Positions 22,672 through 31,217 of a stretch of DNA of 64,000 nucleotides are shown piece by piece; the stretch's first letter is position 1; every line of letters starts with the position of its first letter. This DNA comes from Streptomyces smyrnaeus (GTDB lineage Bacteria; Actinomycetota; Actinomycetes; Streptomycetales; Streptomycetaceae). A program made the position numbers and the translations under genes. The DNA is taken from NCBI RefSeq assembly GCF_017676345.1, contig NZ_JAFFZM010000022.1, forward strand, positions 1 to 64,000, read 5' to 3'. Below the pieces are notes generated by a model that was not told the origin of the DNA, did no database searches, and saw only the letters and a program-made list of their open reading frames with translations.

Positions 22672-23502
22672 ATGTCTCAGTCAAGAATCCGCCGGCGAGC
22701 GGCCCGCCGACAGTCCACTCCGATCCCGTCCCGCCGAACGAGGAAGAGCATGGTGGTGGCCGTCGGTATCGGTATGGCCGTCGCTCTGAGCGGGTGCAAC
22801 GACGACACGGGCAAGTCCTCGGACAAGGGCTCCGACGCCGCGGCGTCGAAGACACCGTCGGAATCGTCAAAGTCCGCTGCCCCGGAGAGCCCCTCGGGCG
22901 ACCAGCCCGCGGTGGCTGGTTGGCAGACGCAGACTTCGAAGAAGCACCACTTCCGGTACGACGTGCCCGCCAAGGCCAAGAAGTGGAAGCTCCTTCCCGA
23001 GGAGACGGCCCTGTCCTACCTGGACAAGAAGGGCAAGCCGATCGTCGTCATGACCGCCGCCGCCAACTACCGGGAGGGCGGCTGCCCGTCGAGTCCCAAC
23101 CCGAAGGCGCTCGGTGAGGCGGGCAAGGGCCAGCTCGCCACCGTCGGCACCACAGGTGGCGGCAAGGAGGGCAGCCTCCAGGAGAACGCCCGTAACTGGG
23201 CGGGCAACTGGGGCTTCGCCGCATACGGCGGTGAGGACCACAAGCCGAAGATCAAGGTCAGCAAGCCCAAGCCGTGGAAGCACGGCGGTATCGACGGCTA
23301 CACGGCGACCGCCGAGGTCACCGTCACCAACCGGCCGGGCTCCTGTGTCCCGCCCAAGGCAGTTGTGCACAGCATCGCGCAGAAGCTTCCCGACGGCACC
23401 ATGCACGGCTGGGTGATCTACGCGGACCAAGGAGTTCCCAAGGCGCTGAGCGGGGCCGAGATCAAGAAGATCATGAGCACTGTCCGGGCCACGGGCGACT
23501 GA
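22672..23502 (+). CDS. Secreted lipoprotein of unknown function
   Basis: A 276-residue predicted lipoprotein: an Arg-rich N-region (RIRRRAARRQ...RRTRK), a hydrophobic core (MVVAVGIGMAVALSG) and a lipobox LSGC with the lipidated cysteine at residue 42. A Ser/Lys/Asp-rich linker follows, then a globular part beginning AGWQTQTSKKHHFRYDVPAKAKKWKLLPEE and containing two cysteines (GGCPSSPN and PGSCVPPKA) that could pair. It sits on the outer membrane face. The repeated Lys/Pro segment (KPKIKVSKPKPWKHGGI) is notable. Function unknown; a strong hairpin follows the stop. Confidence 0.85.
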   Translation: MSQSRIRRRAARRQSTPIPSRRTRKSMVVAVGIGMAVALSGCNDDTGKSSDKGSDAAASKTPSESSKSAAPESPSGDQPAVAGWQTQTSKKHHFRYDVPAKAKKWKLLPEETALSYLDKKGKPIVVMTAAANYREGGCPSSPNPKALGEAGKGQLATVGTTGGGKEGSLQENARNWAGNWGFAAYGGEDHKPKIKVSKPKPWKHGGIDGYTATAEVTVTNRPGSCVPPKAVVHSIAQKLPDGTMHGWVIYADQGVPKALSGAEIKKIMSTVRATGD

Positions 23503-23510
23503 CGTCCAAA

Positions 23511-23572
23511 CGAGCCGGGCCCGTGGCGTCAGGCGCAGGCGCAGACGCAGACGCAGGCACGGGTCCGGCTCG
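23511..23572 (+). terminator. Long-stem hairpin with hexanucleotide-repeat loop
   Basis: CGAGCCGGGCCCGTG (23511-23525) and CACGGGTCCGGCTCG (23558-23572) pair over 15 positions with a single G-T wobble. The 32-base loop is made of near-identical hexamers (GGCGCA, GGCGCA, GACGCA, GACGCA). It begins 9 bases after the lipoprotein stop and is a probable terminator or RNA 3'-end stabiliser. Confidence 0.65.
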
Positions 23573-23689
23573 GCACATGTGCGGGACGGTGCAGGCCTCC
23601 CGGGGGGCGGTGCAGGCCGCCAGGGCACACGCCTTCGATCGCTGCCCGCCGTACTCGGAACGCGCCGCCGACGAACAAGCGGTGCGGCC

Positions 23690-24260
23690 GGGCACACGCC
23701 GCCGACAGCCGGCTGGGACGACGCCCGGATGCTCGCAACGGCGGCCGAACTGGGCTACAGCGAGTCCGCCTTCGGGATCTTGACGAGGCGCTGGCCGCGC
23801 TGGGGTGGAAGGCGACGGGCTTGCCGCCGAGCCCGCGCCGCGCATCGCCTACGCGGGCGCCCGCCACCTGGTGCTCGCGGCCGGGACGCGAAGCCGGCTC
23901 GCCGACCTGGACCACGACTTCGACCGGCTCAAGCGGCTGATGCTGAAGCTGGATCTGACCACCGTGCAACTGGTGTGGCGCGACGCCCCCGACGAGCAGG
24001 GCGACCCGGTCTTCCATGTCCGCGACCCGTTCCCGGTCGGCGGCGTGGTGGAGGACCCGGCCACCGGTGCGGCAGCGGCAGCCTTCGGCGCGTACGCCAG
24101 GGAGAGCGGCCTGGTCGCCTCGGACGCTCGGCTCACCCTGTACCAGGGGCAGGACATGGGTCGCCCCGGCACGCTCACCGTCACCCTCCGCGCCGACGAC
24201 CCCCGGATACGGGTCAGTGGCAGTGCCGTCCCGATACGCGCGCCCGCGCAGCAGTCGTGA
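23690..24260 (+). pseudogene. PhzF-like isomerase, deleted and frameshifted
   Basis: The segment near 23715-23775 reads AGWDDARMLATAAELGYSESAF, the conserved N-terminal part of PhzF/YddE-like isomerases. It then jumps to EALAALGWKATGLPAEPAPRIAYAGARHLVLAAG in another frame, which runs to the C-terminus with the family motif DPATGAAAAAFGAYARESGLV. The roughly 75-90 residues normally between (GHATxG region) are missing, and the true start (the GNPAG motif) is also gone. The gene cannot give an active enzyme. Confidence 0.75.
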
Positions 24261-24285
24261 CCGTCGGCCCGCGTCCCGTCCCCGC

Positions 24286-24969
24286 TCAGCCGACGATCCA
24301 GTCGTAGGCCTTCTGCGCGTCGAACTCACGCTGACCGCCGGGGAACAGCAGGTCGGCGCCGGAGAACGCCGGATCGGTGACGTGGGCCGGAACATAGGGA
24401 ACCGCTACGCAGCGCATTCCGGCGCGGTGGGCCGCCTCCGCGCCGGGTGGGGCGTCCTCGACGACCACGCAGCCGGCGGGGGAGACGCCGAGCCTGCGGG
24501 CCGCTTCCAGGAAGACGTCCGGTTCGGGCTTGCCGTGCGGCACCTCTTCCGCCGACACTCGCAGCGGCAGCAGCTCATTGAGGCTTGTTGCGCCCAGTAC
24601 GGCATCGATGGCGGCGCGCGACGACCCGGAGGCGACGGCCAAGGGGTGTCCGGCCGCGTCGAGGCGCTCGACCAGCTTGCGCATCTCGGGGAATACCTCT
24701 GTGCCGGAGTGCGCTAGCTCCAGGTAGAGGCGGTTCTTCTCCGCCAGCAGCGTCTCCACGGATGCCGCGAGCCCGTTCTCTCGGCGCAGCGTCTCCAAGG
24801 TCTCCTGGGTGCCGATACCGATGAACCGCAAATGGTTCTCCCATGTGAAGCCGGGAACACCGTGTGCGGCAAGGAGGCGCCTGCCCGCCTCGTAGTAGTG
24901 CGGCTCGCTGTCGACGAGGGTGCCGTCCAGGTCGAAGATGACCGCGGGGCCGGCAGCAGAACTGATCAT
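24286..24969 (-). CDS. HAD superfamily hydrolase, beta-phosphoglucomutase type
   Basis: A 227-residue subfamily IA HAD phosphatase. Motif I FDLDGTLVDSE with both catalytic aspartates, an alpha-helical cap, motif II VASGSSRAAI, motif III lysine in GKPEPDVFLEAARRLGV and motif IV VVEDAPPGAEAAHRAGM are all present. It would remove phosphate from a small sugar phosphate or nucleotide. ATG 24969 (MISSAAGPAVIFDLDG) is preferred; ATG 24981 is 12 bases upstream. It converges on the PhzF remnant and is divergent from the FUSC-type gene. Confidence 0.9.
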   Translation of the reverse strand: MISSAAGPAVIFDLDGTLVDSEPHYYEAGRRLLAAHGVPGFTWENHLRFIGIGTQETLETLRRENGLAASVETLLAEKNRLYLELAHSGTEVFPEMRKLVERLDAAGHPLAVASGSSRAAIDAVLGATSLNELLPLRVSAEEVPHGKPEPDVFLEAARRLGVSPAGCVVVEDAPPGAEAAHRAGMRCVAVPYVPAHVTDPAFSGADLLFPGGQREFDAQKAYDWIVG

Positions 24970-25083
24970 GCGTTCCAGCATGCCAAACGCTTGCGATTTG
25001 GCCGCAGGTGGGAAGGGGTGCTTTCCTCTTCGTACCAGCATGTGGACACATGGCCGACCAGGTCAGCCCGGATTGGAGGGGTT

Positions 25084-26649
25084 TTGGAGAAGTCGCTTCG
25101 GAAGCCCGGGGGAAGGACCCCAGCACATCTCCTCCGTCGCACCGTCGCGACACTCGGTCCGGACCACTCCCGCAGGGCATGTGTCTCGTCGCGCGCAGTG
25201 GTCGGTATCGGACTCGCCGTCACCGTCTGCGCGCTCGCCGGTCTGCCGCTGCAGGCCGCTGTCGCCGGGGGACTGGTGGCGCTGCTCGCCCTGTTCACCG
25301 TCGCGGACCCGACGGTGCGGGGGCAGGCCGTCAGCACGGCACTGCTGCCGGTCGTCGGATTCCCCGTCCTCGCGCTGGCCGCATTCCTGCACGAGCTGTC
25401 GCTCGCCCGGGACGCGGCGTTCCTCGCCGTCGTCTTCGCCGGGGTCTACGCCCGGCGCTGGGGGCCGCGTGGCAACGCGCTCGGGATCTTCGCTTTCATG
25501 CAGTTCTTCGCCGCGCAGTTCCTGCACACCGTCCCCGACCAGCTGCCGCAGGTCTTCGCGGCCGGCCTTCTGGCCCTGCTCGCCGCAGCGCTCACCCGGT
25601 TCGTCCTGTGGCCGATCGAACGTGGTGCCCGTCCGCAGCCCGCAATCGCGCCGGTGGGCGGTCGGGGCTTGAGCCGCCCCACCACCCGGCAGGCCTTCCA
25701 GGCGCTCGTCGCCTGTGGCTTCGCGCTGGCAGCGGGCCAGGCGCTCTCCCTGGACCGCTGGTACTGGGCGGTCGGCGCCGCCTGGTGGATCTTTGTGAAC
25801 ACCGCTTCGCGAGGCGAGACCCTGGTACGCGGCTTCCGCCGGGTCCTGGGCACCGTCACCGGGCTCGCGGCCGGGCTGCTGGTCGCGGTACCCGCCGACG
25901 GGGCGCTCGCGCCCACCCTCGCCGTCGTGGCCTGCTGCGTCTTCGGGATCTTCTACACGGCGCCGCTGTCCTACTCCTGGATGATGTTCTTCGTGACGCT
26001 GATGGTCGGCATGCTCTACGGCCTGCTGGGCGTGCTCCACCCCGGTCTGCTCGGACTGCGTCTGGAGGAGACCGCCGTGGGCGCACTGGGCGCCGCCCTA
26101 GCCGTCGCCCTGGTGCTGCCCGTCACCACGCACGCCGCGACCGAGGTGTGGATACGGCGCGCGGTGCACTGTGTGCACGAGTGCGCCCTCGATGCGGCCC
26201 GCCGCCTCGCGGGCGGGCAGGGCGACGGTCCCGAAGCCCGTATCGCCGAGCTGGAGCTGCTGCTGGGGCGCGTACGGCTCTCGGTCGCGCCCCTCGTCCA
26301 CCCCCTCAGCCCGCTGCGTGCCCGTAAGGCCCGGGCCCGCCAGGTGCTGGCTCTGCTGGACGACTGCGCCCGGCAGATCCATGGCCTGACCGAGGCCGCA
26401 GCCGACCCGGCCGCCTCGCACGACGCACGGCTCACCGCCGCCTGCGAGCGCGTGGAGGCCGCCGTACGCCGCCTGGCTGCCCCCGCGCCGGGCCAGGCCG
26501 CCGCGGTGCACGGCGCGGGCGCTCCGGCCGCCGCTGCCGCCGCAGAGCCGCCGCCCGGCGACCAGGCCCTGGCTCACCTGCACGCCCTGGAAGCCGCGCT
26601 GCACCAGCTCGCCACCCCGCTGCACACGCACCCGAGGGCGGCTGCCTAG
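25084..26649 (+). CDS. FUSC-type / aromatic acid exporter-like membrane protein
   Basis: About 520 residues. Two sets of four to six membrane helices (VVGIGLAVTVCALAGLPLQAAVAGGLVALLALF through LLALLAAALTRFVLWPIERG, and ALVACGFALAAGQALSLDRWYWAVGAAWWIFVNTASRGETLVRGFRRVLGTVTGLAAGLL onward) flank a short linker. The second set carries the YWAxxxAxxVxxxSxGxTxxRxxxRxxGTxxG signature of the FUSC family. A cytosolic helical, Ala/Arg-rich tail follows. These proteins export aromatic acids or other amphiphiles. The start is uncertain: TTG 25084 has GGAGGG three bases upstream; GTG near 25198 would begin just before the first helix. Confidence 0.8.
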   Translation: MEKSLRKPGGRTPAHLLRRTVATLGPDHSRRACVSSRAVVGIGLAVTVCALAGLPLQAAVAGGLVALLALFTVADPTVRGQAVSTALLPVVGFPVLALAAFLHELSLARDAAFLAVVFAGVYARRWGPRGNALGIFAFMQFFAAQFLHTVPDQLPQVFAAGLLALLAAALTRFVLWPIERGARPQPAIAPVGGRGLSRPTTRQAFQALVACGFALAAGQALSLDRWYWAVGAAWWIFVNTASRGETLVRGFRRVLGTVTGLAAGLLVAVPADGALAPTLAVVACCVFGIFYTAPLSYSWMMFFVTLMVGMLYGLLGVLHPGLLGLRLEETAVGALGAALAVALVLPVTTHAATEVWIRRAVHCVHECALDAARRLAGGQGDGPEARIAELELLLGRVRLSVAPLVHPLSPLRARKARARQVLALLDDCARQIHGLTEAAADPAASHDARLTAACERVEAAVRRLAAPAPGQAAAVHGAGAPAAAAAAEPPPGDQALAHLHALEAALHQLATPLHTHPRAAA

Positions 26650-26774
26650 CGACAGCCCGAGGGCTGCCGAGGGGCTGCCCAAGCGACGCGGCTCGCCCGG
26701 CATTTGGTCCAGACCACAGGCCGTGCTCCTGTTACCGTCGTGCTCCCGGACGGAGCGGCGAAGGGGGCAGCGCG

Positions 26775-27911
26775 ATGGCTGACGGTACGGAGCGAAGGCC
26801 GCGGGCCTACATCGGATCGTTCACCTCCGCGGGAGGCCGCGGCATCACCACGGCGGTTCTCGACCCCCGCACCGGCGCGCTCACCGCGCAGCACCACACG
26901 GAAGACGCCGTCGCCGACCCTTCGTTCCTCGCCCTGGGGCCCGGAGGCGGCGTTCTCTACGCCGTCAGCGAGACCGATCGGGGCGGAGCCGCCGCCTTTT
27001 CGCTCAGCGACCTCCACGCCTTCCACGGCAACCATGGCGCCCACGCCTCCCGCGACGCCGACGCCGGCCCGTTCCCGGTGCCGCTGGACGGCACGGTTCC
27101 GGTTGATGGTTCCGGACCCACGCATCTGGCCGTGACCGGTGACGCTCTCTACACCGCGAACTACACCTCGGGCAGTGTCACCGCGCTTCCGCTGCGTCCC
27201 GACGGCGGTCCGGGCACCGGGGCGCACACCCATCAGCACCACGGACGGGGGCCGGTGGAGGAGCGGCAGGAGGGGCCGCACGCGCACGCGGTGGTCCCCG
27301 ATCCATCCGGACGGTGGCTGCTCTCGACCGATCTGGGAACCGACTCGGTGTGGATCTACGACCTGCGGGGAGCGCCGACCGGTCTGCGCCTCCACCGCGA
27401 GGTCCCGCTCCGCGCCGGGACCGGACCCCGTCATCTGGCGTTCGCACCCGAAGGCACCGGGGCCGGGCAGCAGGCCACCGCCCGGCGGGTATACGTGATC
27501 AACGAGCTCGACTCCACGCTGACGACCTGCCGCTGGGACGCCGACCGAGGTGAACTGGAGCCGCTGGGCGAGACGCGAGTCGTGCCGCAGGAGCGCGCGG
27601 CAGTGGCCAATCACCCCTCCGCGCTCGTCGTCTCGCCGGACGGCCGCTTCGCCTGGGCCGCCAACCGGGGCGACGACAGTGTGGCCGTACTCGACCTGAC
27701 CTCAGCGCCACTGCCGGAGTTGCTGACCACCGTTCCCTGCGGTGGCCACTGGCCCCGCGACCTGGCCCTGGACCCGCCGGGAGGCCGGCTCTACGCCGCC
27801 AACGAGCGCTCGGGCGACGTCACCTGGTTCGAGATCGATCCGGAAGACGGAACGCCGCTCCAGAGGGGGTCGCTGCCCGCGCCGGCCGCCTCGTGCGTGG
27901 TCTTCGCATAG
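26775..27911 (+). CDS. Lactonase family seven-bladed beta-propeller protein
   Basis: A 378-residue protein of the 6-phosphogluconolactonase-like (Pgl, YbhE-type) lactonase family. Repeated blades contain YIGSFTSAGGRGITTAVLDPRTGAL, DPSFLALGPGGGVLYAVSETD, GSGPTHLAV, GPHAHAVVPDPSGRWLLSTDLGTDSVWIY, GTGPRHLAFAP, NHPSALVVSPDGRFAWAANRGDDSVAVL and GGHWPRDLALDPPGGRLYAANERSGDVTWF. It would hydrolyse a sugar or aliphatic lactone. There is no signal peptide, so it is cytosolic. ATG 26775 is supported by GAAGGGGGC upstream. Confidence 0.88.
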   Translation: MADGTERRPRAYIGSFTSAGGRGITTAVLDPRTGALTAQHHTEDAVADPSFLALGPGGGVLYAVSETDRGGAAAFSLSDLHAFHGNHGAHASRDADAGPFPVPLDGTVPVDGSGPTHLAVTGDALYTANYTSGSVTALPLRPDGGPGTGAHTHQHHGRGPVEERQEGPHAHAVVPDPSGRWLLSTDLGTDSVWIYDLRGAPTGLRLHREVPLRAGTGPRHLAFAPEGTGAGQQATARRVYVINELDSTLTTCRWDADRGELEPLGETRVVPQERAAVANHPSALVVSPDGRFAWAANRGDDSVAVLDLTSAPLPELLTTVPCGGHWPRDLALDPPGGRLYAANERSGDVTWFEIDPEDGTPLQRGSLPAPAASCVVFA

Positions 27912-28128
27912 GTGCCGCCGGGCGAGCGCATACGGGGCGGAGTCCGGTACCGGCCGGAAGAGCTCGTCTCGGCCCGTACCGGCGCCGTTTCGACCGTCCT
28001 GCCCCGCGCCGGCCCCACCCGGGTCGCCTTGTCCCCGCTCCGGTTGCCCCGGCAGCCCGGCTGCTCGGACGGGTCGTCCGGCCCCGTCTCGTCGGCCGTC
28101 GCCCGTCCGGCTCGATGGTGCGGGCGGC

Positions 28129-29109
28129 TCAGCGCGCCGGTACGCCCTGCGGCGCCTGCGGCTGTGCGATACCTGCCTTGGCGGCGTACGTGGAGGCCAC
28201 CAGCTTGCCCAGCGCCGGGTAGGCGCCCAGCGGCTCGGCAGCCGAGCAGCCCGCCTCCTCGGCCGCCGCCTCCAACAGCCCCTCGGCGATCTCGGGGCCG
28301 ATCAGACACGGGGCGATGGCCAGTTGCTGCGAGCCGGAGTTGCGCAGCTGCTCGGCGGTGTGCCGGACGGCGCCCTCGTCGTCGAGCGCCGCGGCGAGCA
28401 CCGGTACCGCCAGCCGCGCGGCCAGCAGCATGCCGGTGATCCCGGCCGCCTGTACGGCCTCCTCGCCGCCGATGGTCGCCAGGATGATGCCGTCCGCCGC
28501 CGTCGCCACCGTGAACAGCCGCGCCCGGTCGGCGCGCGCCAGCCCCGCCTCGGAGAGCCGCACGTGCACGGCCTCGGCGAGCAGCGGATGGGGCCCCAGC
28601 ACGTCGGTCAGCTCGGCACCGGAGCCGCTGTTGAGGACCTCCTGGCGGATTCCGCGCAGCTGTGCGGCGTCCGGTCCCGCCAGCAGCGGAACCACCACGG
28701 CGGGCAGACCGTCGTCGGCCGTCTCCCGAGCCGGTGCCGCCACCGCGGTCTCGCCCTCCTGCGCGGCGGTCTCCTCCGCCCTGGCGGCCGCCTCACGCGC
28801 GTACTGGCGGCGTGTCGCACGGTCGGCCACCGCCTGGGCGAGTGCGGAGCGGATGGTCGGGAACTCCTCGCCATCGCCCTCGGTGAAACCGACGCGCGCG
28901 TCGAGACCGGGCAGCTCCGAACGCGCGATGCTCAGCGTCTCCTCAGCGAGACTGCGCATGGCGCCGGAGGGTGTGCCGGGGACGGCCAGAACCAGTGCCG
29001 GCGCGCCCTCGGGGGCGACGACGGGCTCCGGTCGGCGGTGCCGTCCGGGCTGGCGGGGACGTGGCATTCGTACGGGCAGGCCATTGTCCGGTCCTGTGGG
29101 GGAGCTCAT
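28129..29109 (-). CDS. CbiX-like sirohydrochlorin chelatase family protein
   Basis: A 326-residue two-domain protein of the CbiX/SirB superfamily. The N-terminal half has LVLAVPGTPSGAMRSLAEETLSIARSELPGLDARVGF and VVVPLLAGPDAAQLRGIRQEV; the C-terminal half has DVLGPHPLLAEAVHVRLSEAGLARADRARLFTVATAADGIILATIGGEEAVQAAGITGMLLAARL and LAIAPCLIGPEIAEGLL. The N-terminal metal-binding histidine expected in LVxHGS is replaced by PGTPS, so chelation of cobalt or iron into sirohydrochlorin is doubtful. An acidic/Ala-rich insertion (residues about 95-135) splits the first domain. MSSPTGPD at 29109 is the likely start. Confidence 0.75.
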   Translation of the reverse strand: MSSPTGPDNGLPVRMPRPRQPGRHRRPEPVVAPEGAPALVLAVPGTPSGAMRSLAEETLSIARSELPGLDARVGFTEGDGEEFPTIRSALAQAVADRATRRQYAREAAARAEETAAQEGETAVAAPARETADDGLPAVVVPLLAGPDAAQLRGIRQEVLNSGSGAELTDVLGPHPLLAEAVHVRLSEAGLARADRARLFTVATAADGIILATIGGEEAVQAAGITGMLLAARLAVPVLAAALDDEGAVRHTAEQLRNSGSQQLAIAPCLIGPEIAEGLLEAAAEEAGCSAAEPLGAYPALGKLVASTYAAKAGIAQPQAPQGVPAR

Positions 29110-29272
29110 GCGCCCGCATGCTAATGCCTTCATGGGCTTGGCTGTTCGGCCGGGGGAGACCGATGGGCTTATGTCCCGATTCATCCAGCTGGAGTAGTGG
29201 CGGTTTTCCGCTCATCCTGCTGTCGGTACCCCTACCGGGCCGCAGCCCCGGCCGCAGCGCTCACCCCAGAGC

Positions 29273-30463
29273 CTACGCTGCCGTTCCGCGTCCGTCCTGG
29301 GCCACGACCGACAGCAGCGCCGGGTCGGACGGAAGTGCGAGGCCGCCGGCAGCCAGGCGCGCGGCAACCAGCAGCGCACCGTCCAACGGCCCGCCCGCGG
29401 CCTCGACGACCTGGGCCGCCGGCAGCCGCTCCACCAGTTCCGCGCGCAGCGGGCGGGTCAGCACCTCACCGATCCGGAACAGCCCTCCGGTGAAGGCCAC
29501 TCGCACACCGTCGTGCGCGGGCTTCCCGGCCGGGGAGGCTGCCGAGCCCTCAGCCGCCCCGGAGGGCGTCCCGCCGCCGGGGCACACCGCGACGGCGGCA
29601 GCCGCGATCTCCCGTGCTGCCGCCCGCACGATCCCCGCCGCGACCGGATCCTCCTCGGCGCAGCGCGCCACCTCCGGAGCGAACGAGGCCACAACGGCCG
29701 CCCGGTCCGCACGCGGATACAGCCGTCCCGGCAGCGCGCTGAGCGGCGCGCCGAACACCGCCTCCGCCCGTCCCCGCAGCGCCGCCGAGCCGCCTGCGCG
29801 GCCGTCGAAGGCGCGTAGCGCGGCCTCCAGCCCCGCGCGGCCGATCCAGGCGCCGCTGCCGCAGTCGCCGAGCAGATGCCCCCAGCCGTCCGCGCGCCGC
29901 CAGGAGGCGAGATCGGTGCCCATGGCGATCATTCCGGTACCGGCGGCCACCACGGCGCCGGGCCGCTCGCCCAGCGCCCCGGCGTACGCCGTCACCGCAT
30001 CCGCAGCGAGTGCCAGTCGCCGCACTCCGAACGCCTCCGCCAGCACGCCCGGCAGCTCGGCCCGCAACTGGTCGCCGAGGGTCGCCATACCGGCGGCGCC
30101 GACGCACACTGCCGCGATCTGCGCCGCCGAACCCTGCTCCGTACCGGTTCCGGCGTCCGCCAGCAGTGAGCGGACGGCGGGGACCAGCTGTTCCGCCATG
30201 TGTGCCGCGTCGATACCCGCAGGCCCTGTGCGCACCGGCTCCGGGCAGGTGACGACGCCGACGAGCTGCGGCGGTCCACTCGGGCCCGGTGGCGCGCCGC
30301 TGCCCTCACCGGGGCTCTTCGGGCCTTCCGTGGGCGCGTCCTGGTGCTGCCGCGCCAGCGCGACACGCAGCCCGGACCCGCCCGAGTCGACGCCGAGCAG
30401 CCACTCGCCCCCGCGGCCCCCGCCGAACGCGGCTCGTCCCGCGCCGTCCGCGGTCGGGCTCAC
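29273..30463 (-). CDS. BadF/BadG-type ATPase, N-acetylglucosamine kinase-like
   Basis: A 396-residue member of the ASKHA kinase fold. The first phosphate loop is LGVDSGGSGLRVAL, then a Pro/Gly-rich insertion; VCVGAAGMA, LAADAVTAYAGALGERPGAVVAAGTGMIAMG (second phosphate loop) and GWGHLLGDCGSGAWIGRAGLEAALRAFDG follow, with the adenosine motif VAFTGGLFRIGEVL. Such proteins phosphorylate N-acetylglucosamine or similar sugars. GTG 30463 overlaps the ung stop by 4 bp (GTGA), so the two are co-translated; they seem functionally unrelated. Confidence 0.85.
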   Translation of the reverse strand: MSPTADGAGRAAFGGGRGGEWLLGVDSGGSGLRVALARQHQDAPTEGPKSPGEGSGAPPGPSGPPQLVGVVTCPEPVRTGPAGIDAAHMAEQLVPAVRSLLADAGTGTEQGSAAQIAAVCVGAAGMATLGDQLRAELPGVLAEAFGVRRLALAADAVTAYAGALGERPGAVVAAGTGMIAMGTDLASWRRADGWGHLLGDCGSGAWIGRAGLEAALRAFDGRAGGSAALRGRAEAVFGAPLSALPGRLYPRADRAAVVASFAPEVARCAEEDPVAAGIVRAAAREIAAAAVAVCPGGGTPSGAAEGSAASPAGKPAHDGVRVAFTGGLFRIGEVLTRPLRAELVERLPAAQVVEAAGGPLDGALLVAARLAAGGLALPSDPALLSVVAQDGRGTAA

Positions 30464-31137
30464 GGCAGGCGCCAGTCCACAGGATCGGCCCCCTGCTGGG
30501 CCAGCAGGTCGTTGACCCGGCTGAACGGACGCGAGCCGAAGAACCCGCGGTCCGCCGACATGGGCGAGGGGTGCGCCGACTCGACCGCGGGCAGATTGCC
30601 CAGCAGCGGTCGCAGATTCCGGGCGTCCCGGCCCCACAGCACCGACACCATCGGGCGCCCGCGTTCCACCAGGGCGCGGATCGCCTGCTCGGTGACTTCC
30701 TCCCAGCCCTTCCCCCGGTGCGCCGCGGGCTGGCGCGGTGCCGTCGTCAGCGCCCTGTTGAGCAGCAGTACACCCTGCTTCGTCCAGGGGGTCAGGTCAC
30801 CGTTCGAGGGGCGGGGGAGCCCGAGATCGCTGTTCAGCTCCCGGAAGATGTTCTCCAGACTGCCCGGCAGACGCCGGACCTCCGGGGCCACCGAGAAGGA
30901 CAGGCCGACCGCGTGCCCCGGCGTGGGATACGGATCCTGGCCCACGATCAGGACGCGCACCTCGTCGAAGGGCTGCTGGAACGCCCGCAGGACGTTCGCC
31001 CCCGACGGAAGGTAGGTTCTCCCCGCCGCGACCTCCGCGCGGAGGAAGTCGCCCATCGCGGCGATCCGTTCGGCGACCGGCTCCAACGCCTTGGCCCAGC
31101 CTGGTTCGACAATTTCGTTCAACGGTCGTGCAGCCAC
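30460..31137 (-). CDS. ung: Uracil-DNA glycosylase, family 1
   Basis: A 225-residue UNG with the water-activating loop GQDPYPTPGHAVGLSFSV, the LLLNRALTT segment that holds uracil, VSVLWGRDARNLRPLL and the minor-groove intercalation loop HPSPMSADRGFFGSRPFSRVN. It removes uracil from DNA to start base-excision repair. Length and motif order are normal for the family. The start is at ATG 31137. Confidence 0.95.
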   Translation of the reverse strand: MAARPLNEIVEPGWAKALEPVAERIAAMGDFLRAEVAAGRTYLPSGANVLRAFQQPFDEVRVLIVGQDPYPTPGHAVGLSFSVAPEVRRLPGSLENIFRELNSDLGLPRPSNGDLTPWTKQGVLLLNRALTTAPRQPAAHRGKGWEEVTEQAIRALVERGRPMVSVLWGRDARNLRPLLGNLPAVESAHPSPMSADRGFFGSRPFSRVNDLLAQQGADPVDWRLP

Positions 31138-31217
31138 GAGCCGTCACTCTACTGGCTCAGCGGCGCGGCTCGCCCTGCCTCCGGGAAAGACCCCCGGCTC
31201 GTCGTCCTGGAACCGCG

